A stretch of 64,000 nucleotides of DNA from Phycisphaerae bacterium (GTDB lineage: Bacteria > Planctomycetota > Phycisphaerae > UBA1845 > Fen-1342): positions 43,218-107,217 of the forward strand of contig JAGNKU010000017.1 in NCBI GenBank assembly GCA_017999985.1. The letters run 5' to 3'. A program made the translations under genes and the position numbers. The notes below the pieces were generated by a model that had not been told where the DNA came from, did not search any database, and was given only the letters and a program-made list of their open reading frames with translations. Shown here piece by piece: positions 35,339-45,233 of the stretch. Each line of letters starts with the position of its first letter. Within the stretch, counting starts at the first letter, position 1.

Positions 35339-36399
35339 AGCGGCCGATTCACGTGGCGATCCTGGGCGCCAGCGGCTACGGCGCCGGCGAATTGCTGCGG
35401 TTGTTCACGCAGCATCCGGAGGTCGAAGTCGTGTCGGCGACGTCGACGTCGCAAGTGGGACAGCCGCTGGCACAACTCCACCCGCACTTACGCGGCTTCT
35501 ACGACCTGCGGACGACGGCAGCGGTTGATTTCGAGCAACTGCTGGCGGGCGAGTACGCCGTCGTGTTTTCCGCGCTCCCGCGCGGCGCCAGTGGCAGCGC
35601 CCTCGACGCGTTGCTCACCACCGTGCAACGCGTGCCCGGGCAGGACTGCCTGCGTGTCATTGATCTATCGGGCGATCTGCGCCTGACCGACGCCGGGCAG
35701 CACGCGCGCCACTACCCGAATACGCCGCTCTTGCCCGAGCGGCGGCGCATGTTCGTCTACGGTTTGCCCGAGCTGTTCCGCGCGCAAATCCGCACCGCCC
35801 GTTGCATTACGAACCCTGGTTGCCTGGCGAGCGCGGCGATTCTCGCGGCCGCGCCGCTGGTCAGCGGCGGCTACGTGGGACCCCTGGCGATCGACGCGAA
35901 GACGGGCTCGTCCGGGGCGGGCCGCCAGCTCAAGGAGACGACGCACCATCCGACGCGTCACGCCGACTTCCGCGCGTACGAGCCGCTATCGCACCAGCAC
36001 GAGCCGGAAATCCGCCAAGCCCTGGGTGATCCCACGGGCGCGCGCATCCAGACGAGCTTCATCGCCCAGAGCATGGATACCGCGCGCGGCATTTTTCTCA
36101 CGTTGCATGCGACGCTGCCGGAGCCGCTTGATACAGCGGCGCTGCACCGGCGGTACACGGCGTTCTATGCCGAAAGCCCGTTCGTACGGATCATCGCGGG
36201 CTCGCCGGCGCTGCAGAACGTAGTCGGCTCGAACTTCTGCGACATCGGCCTCGCTGTGCGCGACCGCCAGGTGATCGTGATGGCCGCCATTGACAACCTG
36301 GTGAAGGGCATGGCCGGCACGGCGATCCAGAACCTGAACCTGATGTGTGGCCTGCCCGAGACGACCGGCCTGTGGGTGCCGGCGCTGCGTCCGGTGTAG
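35335..36399 (+). CDS. argC: N-acyl-gamma-glutamyl-phosphate reductase
   Basis: 354 residues. Rossmann start HVAILGASGYGAGELLRLF, catalytic Cys in TNPGCLASAAILAA, and the ArgC-type SSGAGRQLKETTHHPTRHADFRAYEPLSHQHEPEI segment. It reduces N-acylglutamyl phosphate with NADPH. ATGA overlap with the P-loop gene. A C-terminal DNLVKGMAGTAIQNLNLMCG is the usual ArgC ending. Confidence 0.95.
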   Translation: MKRPIHVAILGASGYGAGELLRLFTQHPEVEVVSATSTSQVGQPLAQLHPHLRGFYDLRTTAAVDFEQLLAGEYAVVFSALPRGASGSALDALLTTVQRVPGQDCLRVIDLSGDLRLTDAGQHARHYPNTPLLPERRRMFVYGLPELFRAQIRTARCITNPGCLASAAILAAAPLVSGGYVGPLAIDAKTGSSGAGRQLKETTHHPTRHADFRAYEPLSHQHEPEIRQALGDPTGARIQTSFIAQSMDTARGIFLTLHATLPEPLDTAALHRRYTAFYAESPFVRIIAGSPALQNVVGSNFCDIGLAVRDRQVIVMAAIDNLVKGMAGTAIQNLNLMCGLPETTGLWVPALRPV

Positions 36400-36427
36400 T
36401 GCGTGACGGCATCATGAAGGAGTGCCT

Positions 36428-37582
36428 GTGAAGATGCCGGCCTTGGTTGAGACCTACGCCCAGTTTCCGTTTACGCTCGTGGCGGGGCAGGGGGCTCGCG
36501 TGCGCGACACGACCGGCCGCGAGTACTGGGACTTCTACGGCGGTCATGCCGTTGCCCTGCTGGGGCAGGCGCATCCGGCGGTCGCGCAGGCGCTGCAAGC
36601 ACAAGCGCAGCGACTGTCGTTCTACTCGAACGTCGTGCCGCTGGAGGTGCGTGTGCGGGCGGCGGAGCGTCTGTGCGCGTTCGCGCCGAACGGACTGGAG
36701 CACGTCTTCTTCTGCAACAGCGGCGCGGAGGCCAACGAAAACGCGCTGAAGATCGCCATCCAGCACACTGGCCGCCGACACATCGCCGCGCTCGAGGGTG
36801 CCTTCCATGGCCGCACGCTGCTCGCACTGGCCGCCACGGCGAAGCAGAACCTGCGGCAGCCCTTCGACGGGCTGCTCTGCCCGACCCTGCGGCTACGACC
36901 GAACGTGCTGGAGGATGTGGCGCAAATCGACGAACGAATTGCGGCGGTGATCGTGGAGCCGATCCTGAGCACCGCCGGCGTGGTCGAGCTGCAACCCGAG
37001 TTTCTCGCCGCGCTCCGCCAGCGCTGCGACGCCGTCGGCGCCCGGTTGATCTACGACGAAGTGCAGACCGGCATGGGGCGCCTCGGCCGCCCGCTGGCCG
37101 CCGGCGAGTTCGGCGTCATGCCGGACATGGTGACGCTGGCGAAGGGCATCGCTAACGGCGTGCCGATGGGGGCGGCACTGATGACGCCGGCGGTGGCCGC
37201 ACGGGTGAAACTGGATGACCTGGGCACGACTTTCGGCGGTGGGCCGCTCGCGTGTGCGGCGTTGCTGGCCGTACTCGACTCGATTGCGGCCGCGGGACTC
37301 GTTGAGCACGCGCGAGCGCTGGGCACACGGATGCAGACCGCGTTGCGCGCCGGTCCCGTGGAAGAGGTGCGCGGTCGCGGCTGTTTGATCGGCCTGCGCG
37401 TCCGCGGTGAAGCGCGGCCGGTTCAACGGGCGTTACTCGACCGCGGCTTCATCACGGGCACGAGCGCCGACCCGCGCGTGCTGCGCCTGCTGCCGCCGAT
37501 CAATCTACCCTTTGAGGCTGTTGATGCACTGGCCGCCGCCTTGGCGACTCTGGGAGAACCAACCGATGCGACACTGGCTTAG
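36428..37582 (+). CDS. argD: Acetylornithine aminotransferase
   Basis: GTG 36428 with AAGGAG at five bases; ATG 36434 is the alternative. About 384 residues. Class III aminotransferase motifs: YWDFYGGHAVALLGQAHPAV, FFCNSGAEANENALKIA, AFHGRTLLALAAT, LIYDEVQTGMGRLG and the PLP lysine in MVTLAKGIANGVPMGA. It makes N-acylornithine from the semialdehyde. The end overlaps the carbamoyltransferase by 17 bases. Confidence 0.94.
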   Translation: MKMPALVETYAQFPFTLVAGQGARVRDTTGREYWDFYGGHAVALLGQAHPAVAQALQAQAQRLSFYSNVVPLEVRVRAAERLCAFAPNGLEHVFFCNSGAEANENALKIAIQHTGRRHIAALEGAFHGRTLLALAATAKQNLRQPFDGLLCPTLRLRPNVLEDVAQIDERIAAVIVEPILSTAGVVELQPEFLAALRQRCDAVGARLIYDEVQTGMGRLGRPLAAGEFGVMPDMVTLAKGIANGVPMGAALMTPAVAARVKLDDLGTTFGGGPLACAALLAVLDSIAAAGLVEHARALGTRMQTALRAGPVEEVRGRGCLIGLRVRGEARPVQRALLDRGFITGTSADPRVLRLLPPINLPFEAVDALAAALATLGEPTDATLA

Positions 37583-38582
37583 CCTGCTGGAGTATGAACC
37601 GCGCGAACTCGCTGAATTGGTGGCGCTGGCCCGCCGCTTCAAGGCCGGCACCGCGACCAAGGAAGCCGCCGCCCTGCGTGACCGCATCCTCACGATGGTC
37701 TTCTTCAATCCGTCGCTACGGACACGCACCTCGTTCGAGGCAGCGATGCTGCGCTACGGCGGGCACTCCATCTGCCTGAACGTCGGCGGCGACACGTGGA
37801 AACTGGAGCATCGCGACGGCGTCGTGATGGACGGCGATTGCTCGGAGCACGTTCGCGAAGCCGCGCGCGTACTGAGCCGCTACGGCGATCTGCTCGCGGT
37901 GCGCACCTTTGCCGCCCTGAAGGACGCCGCCGAGGACGCCGAAGACCGCGTGCTGCGTTCGTTTGCCCGGTACGCGACGGTGCCGGTGATCAACATGGAA
38001 TCCGCCGTGGACCACCCGTGCCAGGGGCTCGCCGACTGGCAGACTATGGACGAGCGGCTGAACGGCACGCGCGGGCGGCGTTTCACGCTCACGTGGGCGC
38101 CGCACGTGAAGGGCCTGCCCCTGGCCGTGCCGCATACGGCCGTGCTGGCGGCCGCGGCGGCGGGGATGCACGTCACAATCGCGCACCCGCCGGGCTACGA
38201 GCTGAGCCGGGCGATTCTGGACCGCGCCCAGAGCTGGTGCGCCGCGGCCGGCACGCGTTTCAGTGTGACCCACGAACAGCGCGACGCCGGCTGCTCCGCG
38301 GATGTGCTTTATGTGAAGAGCTGGGGCAGCCCCGGGTTTTACGGCCAGGCCGACGCCCAGCGCGCGAGCTTCAAGCAGCACGCCGCGTGGATGGTCGACG
38401 CCGGCCATCTCGGCCCCGAGACGCTGCTGCTGCACTGCCTGCCGGTCCGCCGCAACGTGGTCATCAGTGACGCGGCGTTGGACGATCGGCGGTCGATCGT
38501 CGTGGACGAAGCCGAGAACCGCATGTGGGCGCAGGCGGCGATTCTGAGCCACTTGCTACGCTCGTCGCATGGCTCGAAGTAG
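37566..38582 (+). CDS. argF': N-acylornithine carbamoyltransferase (AOTCase/SOTCase type)
   Basis: 338 residues. The carbamoyl-phosphate loop is FFNPSLRTRTSFE, and HCLPVRRNVVISD is the second active-site loop. WKLEHRDGVVMDGD, TWAPHVKGLPLAVPHT, HPPGYEL and VLYVKSWGSPGFYG match N-acetyl- and especially N-succinyl-ornithine carbamoyltransferases; the SMG loop of true ornithine carbamoyltransferase is absent. The residue that selects the acyl group (Glu in Xanthomonas AOTCase, Pro in Bacteroides SOTCase, in MDGDxxEH) is Ser93 here, so the acyl group is open. The product would be N-acylcitrulline. Confidence 0.9.
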   Translation: MRHWLSLLEYEPRELAELVALARRFKAGTATKEAAALRDRILTMVFFNPSLRTRTSFEAAMLRYGGHSICLNVGGDTWKLEHRDGVVMDGDCSEHVREAARVLSRYGDLLAVRTFAALKDAAEDAEDRVLRSFARYATVPVINMESAVDHPCQGLADWQTMDERLNGTRGRRFTLTWAPHVKGLPLAVPHTAVLAAAAAGMHVTIAHPPGYELSRAILDRAQSWCAAAGTRFSVTHEQRDAGCSADVLYVKSWGSPGFYGQADAQRASFKQHAAWMVDAGHLGPETLLLHCLPVRRNVVISDAALDDRRSIVVDEAENRMWAQAAILSHLLRSSHGSK

Positions 38583-38612
38583 GAACCCTAGCCCGTACGC
38601 ACGAGGTTCACG

Positions 38613-39548
38613 ATGCACCTGCAAGCCAACCTGAAGGCCCTCCGCACCGCCGTCCCGTACATCCGCGCGTACAAGGGCCGCGTGTTCGTCGTGAAGCTCG
38701 GCGGCGCGGTGTGCGAGCCCGGCAAGCTGCTCGATGGGATCGTCGACCAGCTCGCGCTGCTGTACCAACTGGGTATCAAGCTCGTGGTCGTGCACGGCGG
38801 CGGCCCGCAGGCGAGCGCGCTGAGCCAGCGCCTCGGCACTCCGCCCAACATCTTCGCCGGCCGGCGCATCACCGACGATGCCGCACTCGAAGCCGTGAAG
38901 ATGGCCCTGGCCGGCACGGTGAACACGAACCTGCTCGCCGCTTTCCGCAAGGCCGACGTGCCCGCCGTCGGCCTCAGCGGCGTGGATGGGCGCCTGCTCG
39001 CCGCGCGCAAGCGGCCGGCGCAGACCGTCTCCGATCCGGCGACTGGTGAAACACGCGAAGTCGATTTCGGGCACGTCGGCGACATCGTCGATGTGCGCGC
39101 GGACGTGCTGAAACACCTGCTGACTGGGGAGTACGTGCCGGTCGTCTGCTCGCTGGCTGCGGACGCCGGCGGGCGCATTTACAACGTGAATGCCGACACG
39201 GTCGCGTCCCGGATCGCGATCGCGCTCGAAGCGGCGAAGTACTTCCTGGTCAGCAGCGTCGATGGCGTGATGCGCGACCCGTCCGACCCCGCGTCGCTGC
39301 AGTCGTATCTCGACCTGGAGCAGCTCGACGCGCTGATCGCCACCGGCGCCATCAGCGGCGGCATGCTCCCCAAGCTGGCGGCGTGCCGCGACGCGCTCTG
39401 CAGCGGCGTCCCGCGCGTCCATATCATCAACGGTCTGGCACCGGATACGTTGCTCGGCGAGGTGTTCACGAACGAGGGCTGCGGCACCCTGATCGTCCAG
39501 CAGCGCAACGGGCTGAACAACGGCACGCCGCACGCGGTGACGCCATGA
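38613..39548 (+). CDS. argB: N-acetylglutamate kinase
   Basis: 311 residues of amino-acid-kinase fold. Phosphate-binding VVKLGGAVCEPG, substrate loop VVVHGGGPQASALSQRLG, NVNADTVASRIAIALEAAKYFLVSSVDGV and GGMLPKLAACRDAL are all typical ArgB. It phosphorylates N-acylglutamate and is commonly the arginine-feedback point. It overlaps the next gene by four bases (ATGA). Confidence 0.94.
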   Translation: MHLQANLKALRTAVPYIRAYKGRVFVVKLGGAVCEPGKLLDGIVDQLALLYQLGIKLVVVHGGGPQASALSQRLGTPPNIFAGRRITDDAALEAVKMALAGTVNTNLLAAFRKADVPAVGLSGVDGRLLAARKRPAQTVSDPATGETREVDFGHVGDIVDVRADVLKHLLTGEYVPVVCSLAADAGGRIYNVNADTVASRIAIALEAAKYFLVSSVDGVMRDPSDPASLQSYLDLEQLDALIATGAISGGMLPKLAACRDALCSGVPRVHIINGLAPDTLLGEVFTNEGCGTLIVQQRNGLNNGTPHAVTP

Positions 39549-40651
39549 TCGAGCGGCTGATGCGCTATGTCGCGACGCGCAGCCTGTCGCGCCAGGAGCA
39601 CGAGCTGGCCGACCTCGTCGGGGCGGACCTGGAAAGAGCGGGGCTTGCCGTGCACCGGCAGGGCAACAACATCTGGTGCGAGCTGGGCGACACGGCGCGG
39701 CCGCGCTTGCTGTTGAACTCGCACCTGGACACTGTGCCGCCGGGCAACGGCTGGTCTGCTGATCCGTGGCAGCCGCGCCGCGTCGCCGGGCGTCTGGTCG
39801 GCCTGGGCGCCAACGATGCCAAGGGTTGCGTCGTGGCGCTCATCACGGCCGCGCTCGCATTGCACGCGCGACTGAATGCCGGTGCGCCGCTGGGGGGCAC
39901 CGTGGTGCTGGCCCTCACAGCCGAGGAAGAAATCAGCGGTGCGGGGCTGGCGACGATCCTCGACCAACTGCGGCCGCTCGACGCCGCACTGGTCGGCGAG
40001 CCCACTGGTCTGGTGCCCATGATCGCGCAGCGGGGCTTGCTCAGCCTGCGCGGCACGGCCCGTGGCCGCAGCGCCCACCCGGCCAACACGCCGATGGATT
40101 CCCCCGATAATGCCATCTTCACTGCCGCCCGCGACCTCGTGCACCTGCGCGACTTCGACTGGGGCCCGCCGCACCCGCTGCTCGGCCGCTGCCACGCGCA
40201 CGTCACGAAGATCACCGGCGGCGTCGCCCGCAATGTCGTGCCGGACACATGCGAGTTCCATCTCGACATCCGCACGACGCCGGGCGAATCGCACCAGGCG
40301 TTGTACGAGCGACTCTCACGCGCCCTGCGCAGTGAACTGGCCATCCACAGCGCCCGCCTCGTGCCGGTCGAAACCGACCCCGACGCCGCGATTGTCCAAG
40401 CCGTCCGCCGCGCGCTGCCGAACACCCCACCCGCCGGCAGCCCCGCAATGAGCGATATGGTCTTCCTCGCCGGCGTGCCCAGCGTGAAGATCGGCCCCGG
40501 CCTGTCCGCCCGCTCGCACACGCCGGACGAGTTCATCACCGATGACGAGTTGGCGGCCGGCGCCACGGCATACGAGCGGATTGCGCGGGAATACTGCAAC
40601 TTGCGCGCTTCTGCCGCGTCGGTAAGCGCGACTGCGGAGGGCCAGGCATGA
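39545..40651 (+). CDS. argE: M20 deacylase, probable N-acylcitrulline deacylase
   Basis: 368 residues, M20/ArgE-DapE metallopeptidase. Metal ligands are in NSHLDTVPPG (His, Asp), GLGANDAKG (Asp), TAEEEISG (Glu pair), VGEPTG and ARSHTPDEF (His). The dimerisation domain lies between. Given the AOTCase/SOTCase-type enzyme upstream, the substrate should be N-acetyl- or N-succinylcitrulline rather than acylornithine. It resembles DapE as well as ArgE, so the acyl group cannot be fixed by eye. Confidence 0.88.
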   Translation: MIERLMRYVATRSLSRQEHELADLVGADLERAGLAVHRQGNNIWCELGDTARPRLLLNSHLDTVPPGNGWSADPWQPRRVAGRLVGLGANDAKGCVVALITAALALHARLNAGAPLGGTVVLALTAEEEISGAGLATILDQLRPLDAALVGEPTGLVPMIAQRGLLSLRGTARGRSAHPANTPMDSPDNAIFTAARDLVHLRDFDWGPPHPLLGRCHAHVTKITGGVARNVVPDTCEFHLDIRTTPGESHQALYERLSRALRSELAIHSARLVPVETDPDAAIVQAVRRALPNTPPAGSPAMSDMVFLAGVPSVKIGPGLSARSHTPDEFITDDELAAGATAYERIAREYCNLRASAASVSATAEGQA

Positions 40652-42024
40652 CGCCGTCACCACCCACGCGCCTGTGGCACAAGGACGTCGCGCTGGACGA
40701 AATCGTTCACCGTTTCACGGTCGGCGATGACCCTGCCTGGGATCAGCACCTCGTCCACTGGGACTGCCTTGGGTCGGTGGCCCACGTGCAGACGTTGGCA
40801 AGGGCGCGGCTGCTGACGGACGCCGACCGGGACGCGCTGCTTGTGGGCTTGGCGGACATCGACGCCCGCGACCGGGCCGGCCAGTTCGTGATTCCGCCGG
40901 AGCTCGAGGACTGCCACACCGCGATCGAGGCGGACCTCGTCGCACGTTGCGGCGCGGTCGGCGGCCGCATCCACGCCGGCCGCTCGCGCAATGACCAGGT
41001 TGCCACCGCGCTGCGCCTGTTCCTGCGACACTTCACACTGCATTGGCTGGCGCGACTGCACGACTTCGCGGCGGCGGCGCTGGAACGCATCGACCGCGAC
41101 GGCGATATCCCGATGCCCGGCTACACGCACATGCAAGCCGCGATGCCGTCCAGCATCGGCCTCTGGCTGCACGCTCACGTCGAGGCGGCGTTGGAGCAGA
41201 TGCACGCCGGCCTCGATCTCCTGCGGCGACTGGATGCCTGTCCGCTGGGTACGGGGGCGGGCTATGGCGTGCCGCTGCCGCTGGATCGGTCATACACCGC
41301 CGCGCTGCTCGGCTTCACGCGCGTCCAGCGCAACCCGCTCGATGTGCAGAACAGCCGCGGCCGTATGGAGCTGTACTTTGCACGCGTGGCCGCGGACATC
41401 GCTGCGCTGGTCGCCAAGCTCGCCTGCGACCTGTTGCTCTTCTCGACGGCGGAGTTCGGGTTCTGCAGCCTGCCGACCGAGATGACCACGGGCTCGTCCC
41501 TCATGCCGCACAAACGCAACCCGGACGTGTTGGAGTTGCTGCGGGCACATGAGGCCCGCGCCCGCGCTCGCGTCCTGGAAATCGAGTCCATCACAGCGAA
41601 GCTGCCCAGCGGCTATCACCGCGATCTTCAATGGACCAAACCGCCGGCCATCCGCACCGCACTCGATACGGCGGACATCCTCGCCGTCGCCACGCGCGTG
41701 CTGAGCGGTCTCGAAGTTCATCGCGACCGGCTGGCGGCGGCCATGCGCCCGGAGTTGTACGCCACGCATGCAGCGCTCGCGCTGGTGCGGCAGGGGATGC
41801 CTTTCCGCGAGGCTTATCGTCAGATCGCCGCCGACGTCACCGCCGGCCGTTTCGATGCCCGGGCCGCCGCGCAGTGGCATGACGGTGGCGGGCGCCTTAC
41901 AGCGGGGCTGTCGAGCGAGACCCGGGCGGAGCTCGCCCAGTTGCGGCAGCAACTGGACGCGTGGCAAACACGGGTGCAGGCCGCGGAGGCAGCCCTGTTG
42001 CCGGCGCCCGCGCTCCAGGCCTAG
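40648..42024 (+). CDS. argH: Argininosuccinate lyase
   Basis: 458 residues, fumarase/aspartase superfamily. AGRSRNDQVATALRLF, GYTHMQAAMPSS and the signature GSSLMPHKRNPDVLELLRA are complete. The later LPSGYHRDLQWTK is the Bacteroidetes-type variant, in line with the rest of the operon. Last gene, ATGA-coupled to argE and ending 14 bp from the convergent efflux operon. Confidence 0.95.
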   Translation: MTPSPPTRLWHKDVALDEIVHRFTVGDDPAWDQHLVHWDCLGSVAHVQTLARARLLTDADRDALLVGLADIDARDRAGQFVIPPELEDCHTAIEADLVARCGAVGGRIHAGRSRNDQVATALRLFLRHFTLHWLARLHDFAAAALERIDRDGDIPMPGYTHMQAAMPSSIGLWLHAHVEAALEQMHAGLDLLRRLDACPLGTGAGYGVPLPLDRSYTAALLGFTRVQRNPLDVQNSRGRMELYFARVAADIAALVAKLACDLLLFSTAEFGFCSLPTEMTTGSSLMPHKRNPDVLELLRAHEARARARVLEIESITAKLPSGYHRDLQWTKPPAIRTALDTADILAVATRVLSGLEVHRDRLAAAMRPELYATHAALALVRQGMPFREAYRQIAADVTAGRFDARAAAQWHDGGGRLTAGLSSETRAELAQLRQQLDAWQTRVQAAEAALLPAPALQA

Positions 42025-42038
42025 TTCTCAGGCAGTGC

Positions 42039-45000
42039 TCACGGCGCGCCCTGCGTGGCGCCGCTCGCCGCGCCCGGTTGGCTCGCGCGCTGGTCGCGGT
42101 ACTTGCGGCCGAATATCTGGCAGACCACCACGAAGAACAGCGGAATGAAGAAGATCGCCAGAAATGTGGCCGTGGCCATCCCGCCCAGGACGCCGGTGCC
42201 GATGGCCGTTTGCGCGCCGGCGCCGGCCCCGGTCGCCGTGGCCAGCGGCAGCACGCCGAAGCCGAAGGCCAGCGAGGTCATGACGATCGGCCGCAACCTC
42301 AGGCGCGCGCCCTCGAGCGTGGCCTCCAGCAGGTGCCGGCCTTCCTCCACCTTCGCCATGGCGAACTGCACGATCAGGATCGCGTTCTTGGTGGTCAGCC
42401 CCAGCACGGTGAGCAGTCCGATCTGGAAGTACACGTCGTTGGGCAGCCCGCGCTGCGACGTGGCCAGGACGCCGCCGATGACGCCCAGCGGCAGCGCCAG
42501 CATGATTGAGATCGGTACGGTCCAGCTCTCGTAGAGGGCCGCCAGACACAGGAAGATCACGATCATCGAGAAGGCGTAGAGCAGCGGCGCCTGGGATGTT
42601 GCCATCCGTTCCTGGTAGGAGACGCCGGTCCAATCATGGCCAATGCCCTTGGGCAGCTTGGCCACGAGCTCCTCCATGGCCTGCATCGCCTCGCCGGAAC
42701 TTCGCCCGGGCGGCGCTTCGCCCCAGATATTGATGGAGGGGAAAGCGTTGAAGCGCTGCAGGCTCGGCGAACCGTAGCTCCAGCGTCCGGAGGCGAACGC
42801 CTCGAAGGGCGTCATCGTCCCGGCCTGGTTGCGCACGTACAGACGCTCCAGGTCGCTGGGCAGCATGCGGTAGGGGGCGTCGGCCTGGACGTACACCCGC
42901 TTGACGCGCCCACCCTGGATGAAGTCGTTGACGTACGCGCTGCCGAACGCGGCCGAAATCGTGTTGTGGATGGCGTTGATCGGGATTCCCAGCGCGCCAG
43001 CCTTTTCCCAGTCTACGTCGATGCGATACTGCGGCACGTCTTCCAGGCCGTTGGGACGCACCTTCGTCAGGCGCGGATCCTGGGCCGCCATCCCCAGGAG
43101 CTGGTTGCGCGCCGCCATCAGGGCTTCGTGCCCCAATCCGCCGCGGTCCTGCAACTGGAAGTCGAACCCGCCTGCCTGCCCCAGCTCCACGACCGCCGGC
43201 GGCGGAAACGCAACCACGCGCGCGTTGCGGATCTGCGAAAACGCCTGCATGGCCCGCCCGACGACGGCGCCCACCTTGAGATCCGGCCGCGTGCGCAGCT
43301 CCCAGTCCTTGAGTTTGACGAACGCCATGCCGGCGTTCTGTCCGGCGCCGGAGAAGTTCCGGCCGGCCAGCGTCAGGCAGGAGGCCACGGCTTCCTGCTC
43401 ATGCTCCTCAAAGTGCCTGCGGACCTGGCTCATCACCTCGCCCGTCTGCTCCAGGGTGGCGCCGGCGGGCAGCATGGCTTGCACGAACATGATGCCCTGA
43501 TCCTCGTCGGGCAGGTACGCGGTGGGCATGCGCTGGAACAGGTGGCCCAGAGCCGCGACGATCAGCACGTAGATGAACAGGTAGGGTAGCTTCTGGCCGA
43601 GGATGTGTCCCACCAGCGCCTGATACCGGTCGCGCAGCCAGTAGAACGCGCGGTCGAACGCCAGGAAGAACGGTCGCAGCAGGAAGAACCCGCCCTCCGC
43701 CGCCTCGTGCCCCTTCGCCACCGGCTTCAAGAGCGATGCACACAGCACCGGCGACAGGATCAGGGCCACGACGACCGACAGCAGCATCGACGCGATTACC
43801 GTTACGGAGAACTGGCGGTAGATGACGCCGGTGGAGCCGCCGAAGAACGCCATCGGGCCGAACACCGCAGCCAACACCAGGCCGATGCCGATCAGCGCGC
43901 TGGTGATTTCGCGCATGGACTTGCGGGTGGCCTCGCGCGGCGGCAGGCCCTCCTCGCTCATGACGCGCTCGACGTTCTCGACGACCACGATGGCGTCGTC
44001 CACGAGCAGGCCGATGGCCAGTACCATCGCGAACATCGTCAGCATGTTGACCGAGAACCCGAACCAGGCCAGGACCGCGAATGTCCCCAGCAGCACGACC
44101 GGCACGGCGATGGTCGGAACCAGCGTCGCGCGAATGTTGCCCAGGAACAGGTACATTACCAGGAACACCAGCACGATCGCCTCGATCAGTGTCTTGATGA
44201 CCTCGTTGATGGCCACGCGCACGAACGGCGTCGTGTCGTACGGATAGATCACCTGTATTCCGGGCGGGAAGTACCGGGACAACTCCTCCATCTTCTCCTT
44301 GACGGCTCGGGCTGTCTCGAGGGCGTTCGCGCCCGCGGCCTGGCGGATGGCCAGCGCCGCCGCTTCCTTGCCGTTGTGCAGCGCGTTCATCTCGTAGCGC
44401 TCGGTCCCCAGCTCCGTGCGCCCGACGTCCCGCACGCGCACCATCGAGCCGTCCGGATTGACGCGCAGCGGAATGGCGGCGAACTCCTCGGGCGTGCGCA
44501 GCAGGTTCTGCACGATGATCGACGCGTTGAGCCGCTGCCCGTCCACCGCGGGCGCCGCGCCGAACTGGCCGGCGGAGATCTCCACGTTGTAGGCGCGCAG
44601 ACCCGCGATGACGTCGTCGATGGTGAGCTTGTAGTCCGTCAGCTTGTCCGGGTTCAGCCAGATGCGCATCGCGTACTGGGAGCCGAAGCTCTCGACCTCG
44701 CCCACGCCCGGCACGCGCGCCAGCACCTTCTCGATGTTGGCCTGCACGTAGTCGCGCAGGTCGTTGCCGTCCAGGCTGCCGTCTTCCGAGATCAGGCCCA
44801 CCAGCAACAGGTAGTTGCGGGTGGACTTGCTGACCTTGATCCCCTGGCGCTGCACCACGTCGGGCAGGCTCGCCATCGCGAGCTGCAGCTTGTTCTGGAC
44901 CTGGGCCCACGCGAGGTCCGGATCGGTCCCCGCGGTGAACGTCAGTTCGATGCGCCCGGCGCCCGACGCGTCACTGCTGGCGGTCATGTACAGCAGCTTG

Positions 45001-45221
45001 TCGAACCCGGTCATCTTCTGCTCGATGATCTGGATGACGCTGTTCTCGACGGTCTCGGCCGAGGCCCCGGGGTAGAACGCTTCGATAGCGATGGAGGGCG
45101 GTGCGATCGGCGGATACTGGGAGACCGGCAGGTTGTAGATCGCCAGCCCGCCCGCCAGCATCATGATGATGGCGATCACCCACGCGAAAACCGGGCGGTC
45201 CAGGAAGAAATTCGATAACAC
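42039..45221 (-). CDS. RND (HAE1) multidrug efflux pump, inner-membrane subunit
   Basis: 1060 residues, full-length AcrB/MexB type. It has twelve transmembrane helices in two halves (MLSNFFLDRPVFAWVIAIIMMLAGG; PLLYAFSMIVIFLCLAALYESW) and two large periplasmic loops with porter motifs (ANIEKVLARVPGVGEVE; FGSAYVNDFIQGGRVKRVYVQADAPYRM). The proton-relay segment GLLVDDAIVVVENVERVMSEEGLPP contains the Asp pair. Third gene of a leftward operon after the outer-membrane and adaptor genes. Substrates unknown. Confidence 0.95.
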   Translation of the reverse strand: MLSNFFLDRPVFAWVIAIIMMLAGGLAIYNLPVSQYPPIAPPSIAIEAFYPGASAETVENSVIQIIEQKMTGFDKLLYMTASSDASGAGRIELTFTAGTDPDLAWAQVQNKLQLAMASLPDVVQRQGIKVSKSTRNYLLLVGLISEDGSLDGNDLRDYVQANIEKVLARVPGVGEVESFGSQYAMRIWLNPDKLTDYKLTIDDVIAGLRAYNVEISAGQFGAAPAVDGQRLNASIIVQNLLRTPEEFAAIPLRVNPDGSMVRVRDVGRTELGTERYEMNALHNGKEAAALAIRQAAGANALETARAVKEKMEELSRYFPPGIQVIYPYDTTPFVRVAINEVIKTLIEAIVLVFLVMYLFLGNIRATLVPTIAVPVVLLGTFAVLAWFGFSVNMLTMFAMVLAIGLLVDDAIVVVENVERVMSEEGLPPREATRKSMREITSALIGIGLVLAAVFGPMAFFGGSTGVIYRQFSVTVIASMLLSVVVALILSPVLCASLLKPVAKGHEAAEGGFFLLRPFFLAFDRAFYWLRDRYQALVGHILGQKLPYLFIYVLIVAALGHLFQRMPTAYLPDEDQGIMFVQAMLPAGATLEQTGEVMSQVRRHFEEHEQEAVASCLTLAGRNFSGAGQNAGMAFVKLKDWELRTRPDLKVGAVVGRAMQAFSQIRNARVVAFPPPAVVELGQAGGFDFQLQDRGGLGHEALMAARNQLLGMAAQDPRLTKVRPNGLEDVPQYRIDVDWEKAGALGIPINAIHNTISAAFGSAYVNDFIQGGRVKRVYVQADAPYRMLPSDLERLYVRNQAGTMTPFEAFASGRWSYGSPSLQRFNAFPSINIWGEAPPGRSSGEAMQAMEELVAKLPKGIGHDWTGVSYQERMATSQAPLLYAFSMIVIFLCLAALYESWTVPISIMLALPLGVIGGVLATSQRGLPNDVYFQIGLLTVLGLTTKNAILIVQFAMAKVEEGRHLLEATLEGARLRLRPIVMTSLAFGFGVLPLATATGAGAGAQTAIGTGVLGGMATATFLAIFFIPLFFVVVCQIFGRKYRDQRASQPGAASGATQGAP

Positions 45222-45233
45222 CAGGATACTCCG

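Noticed and set aside
37566..38582. Calling this gene ordinary ornithine carbamoyltransferase (argF)
   Set aside because: The SMG loop is missing and the WKLE, TWAPH and KSWG motifs fit N-acylornithine enzymes.
43605..45218. 537-codon frame antisense to the RND pump
   Set aside because: Composition (Arg, His, Gln) and exact antisense register mark it as a shadow of the pump gene.
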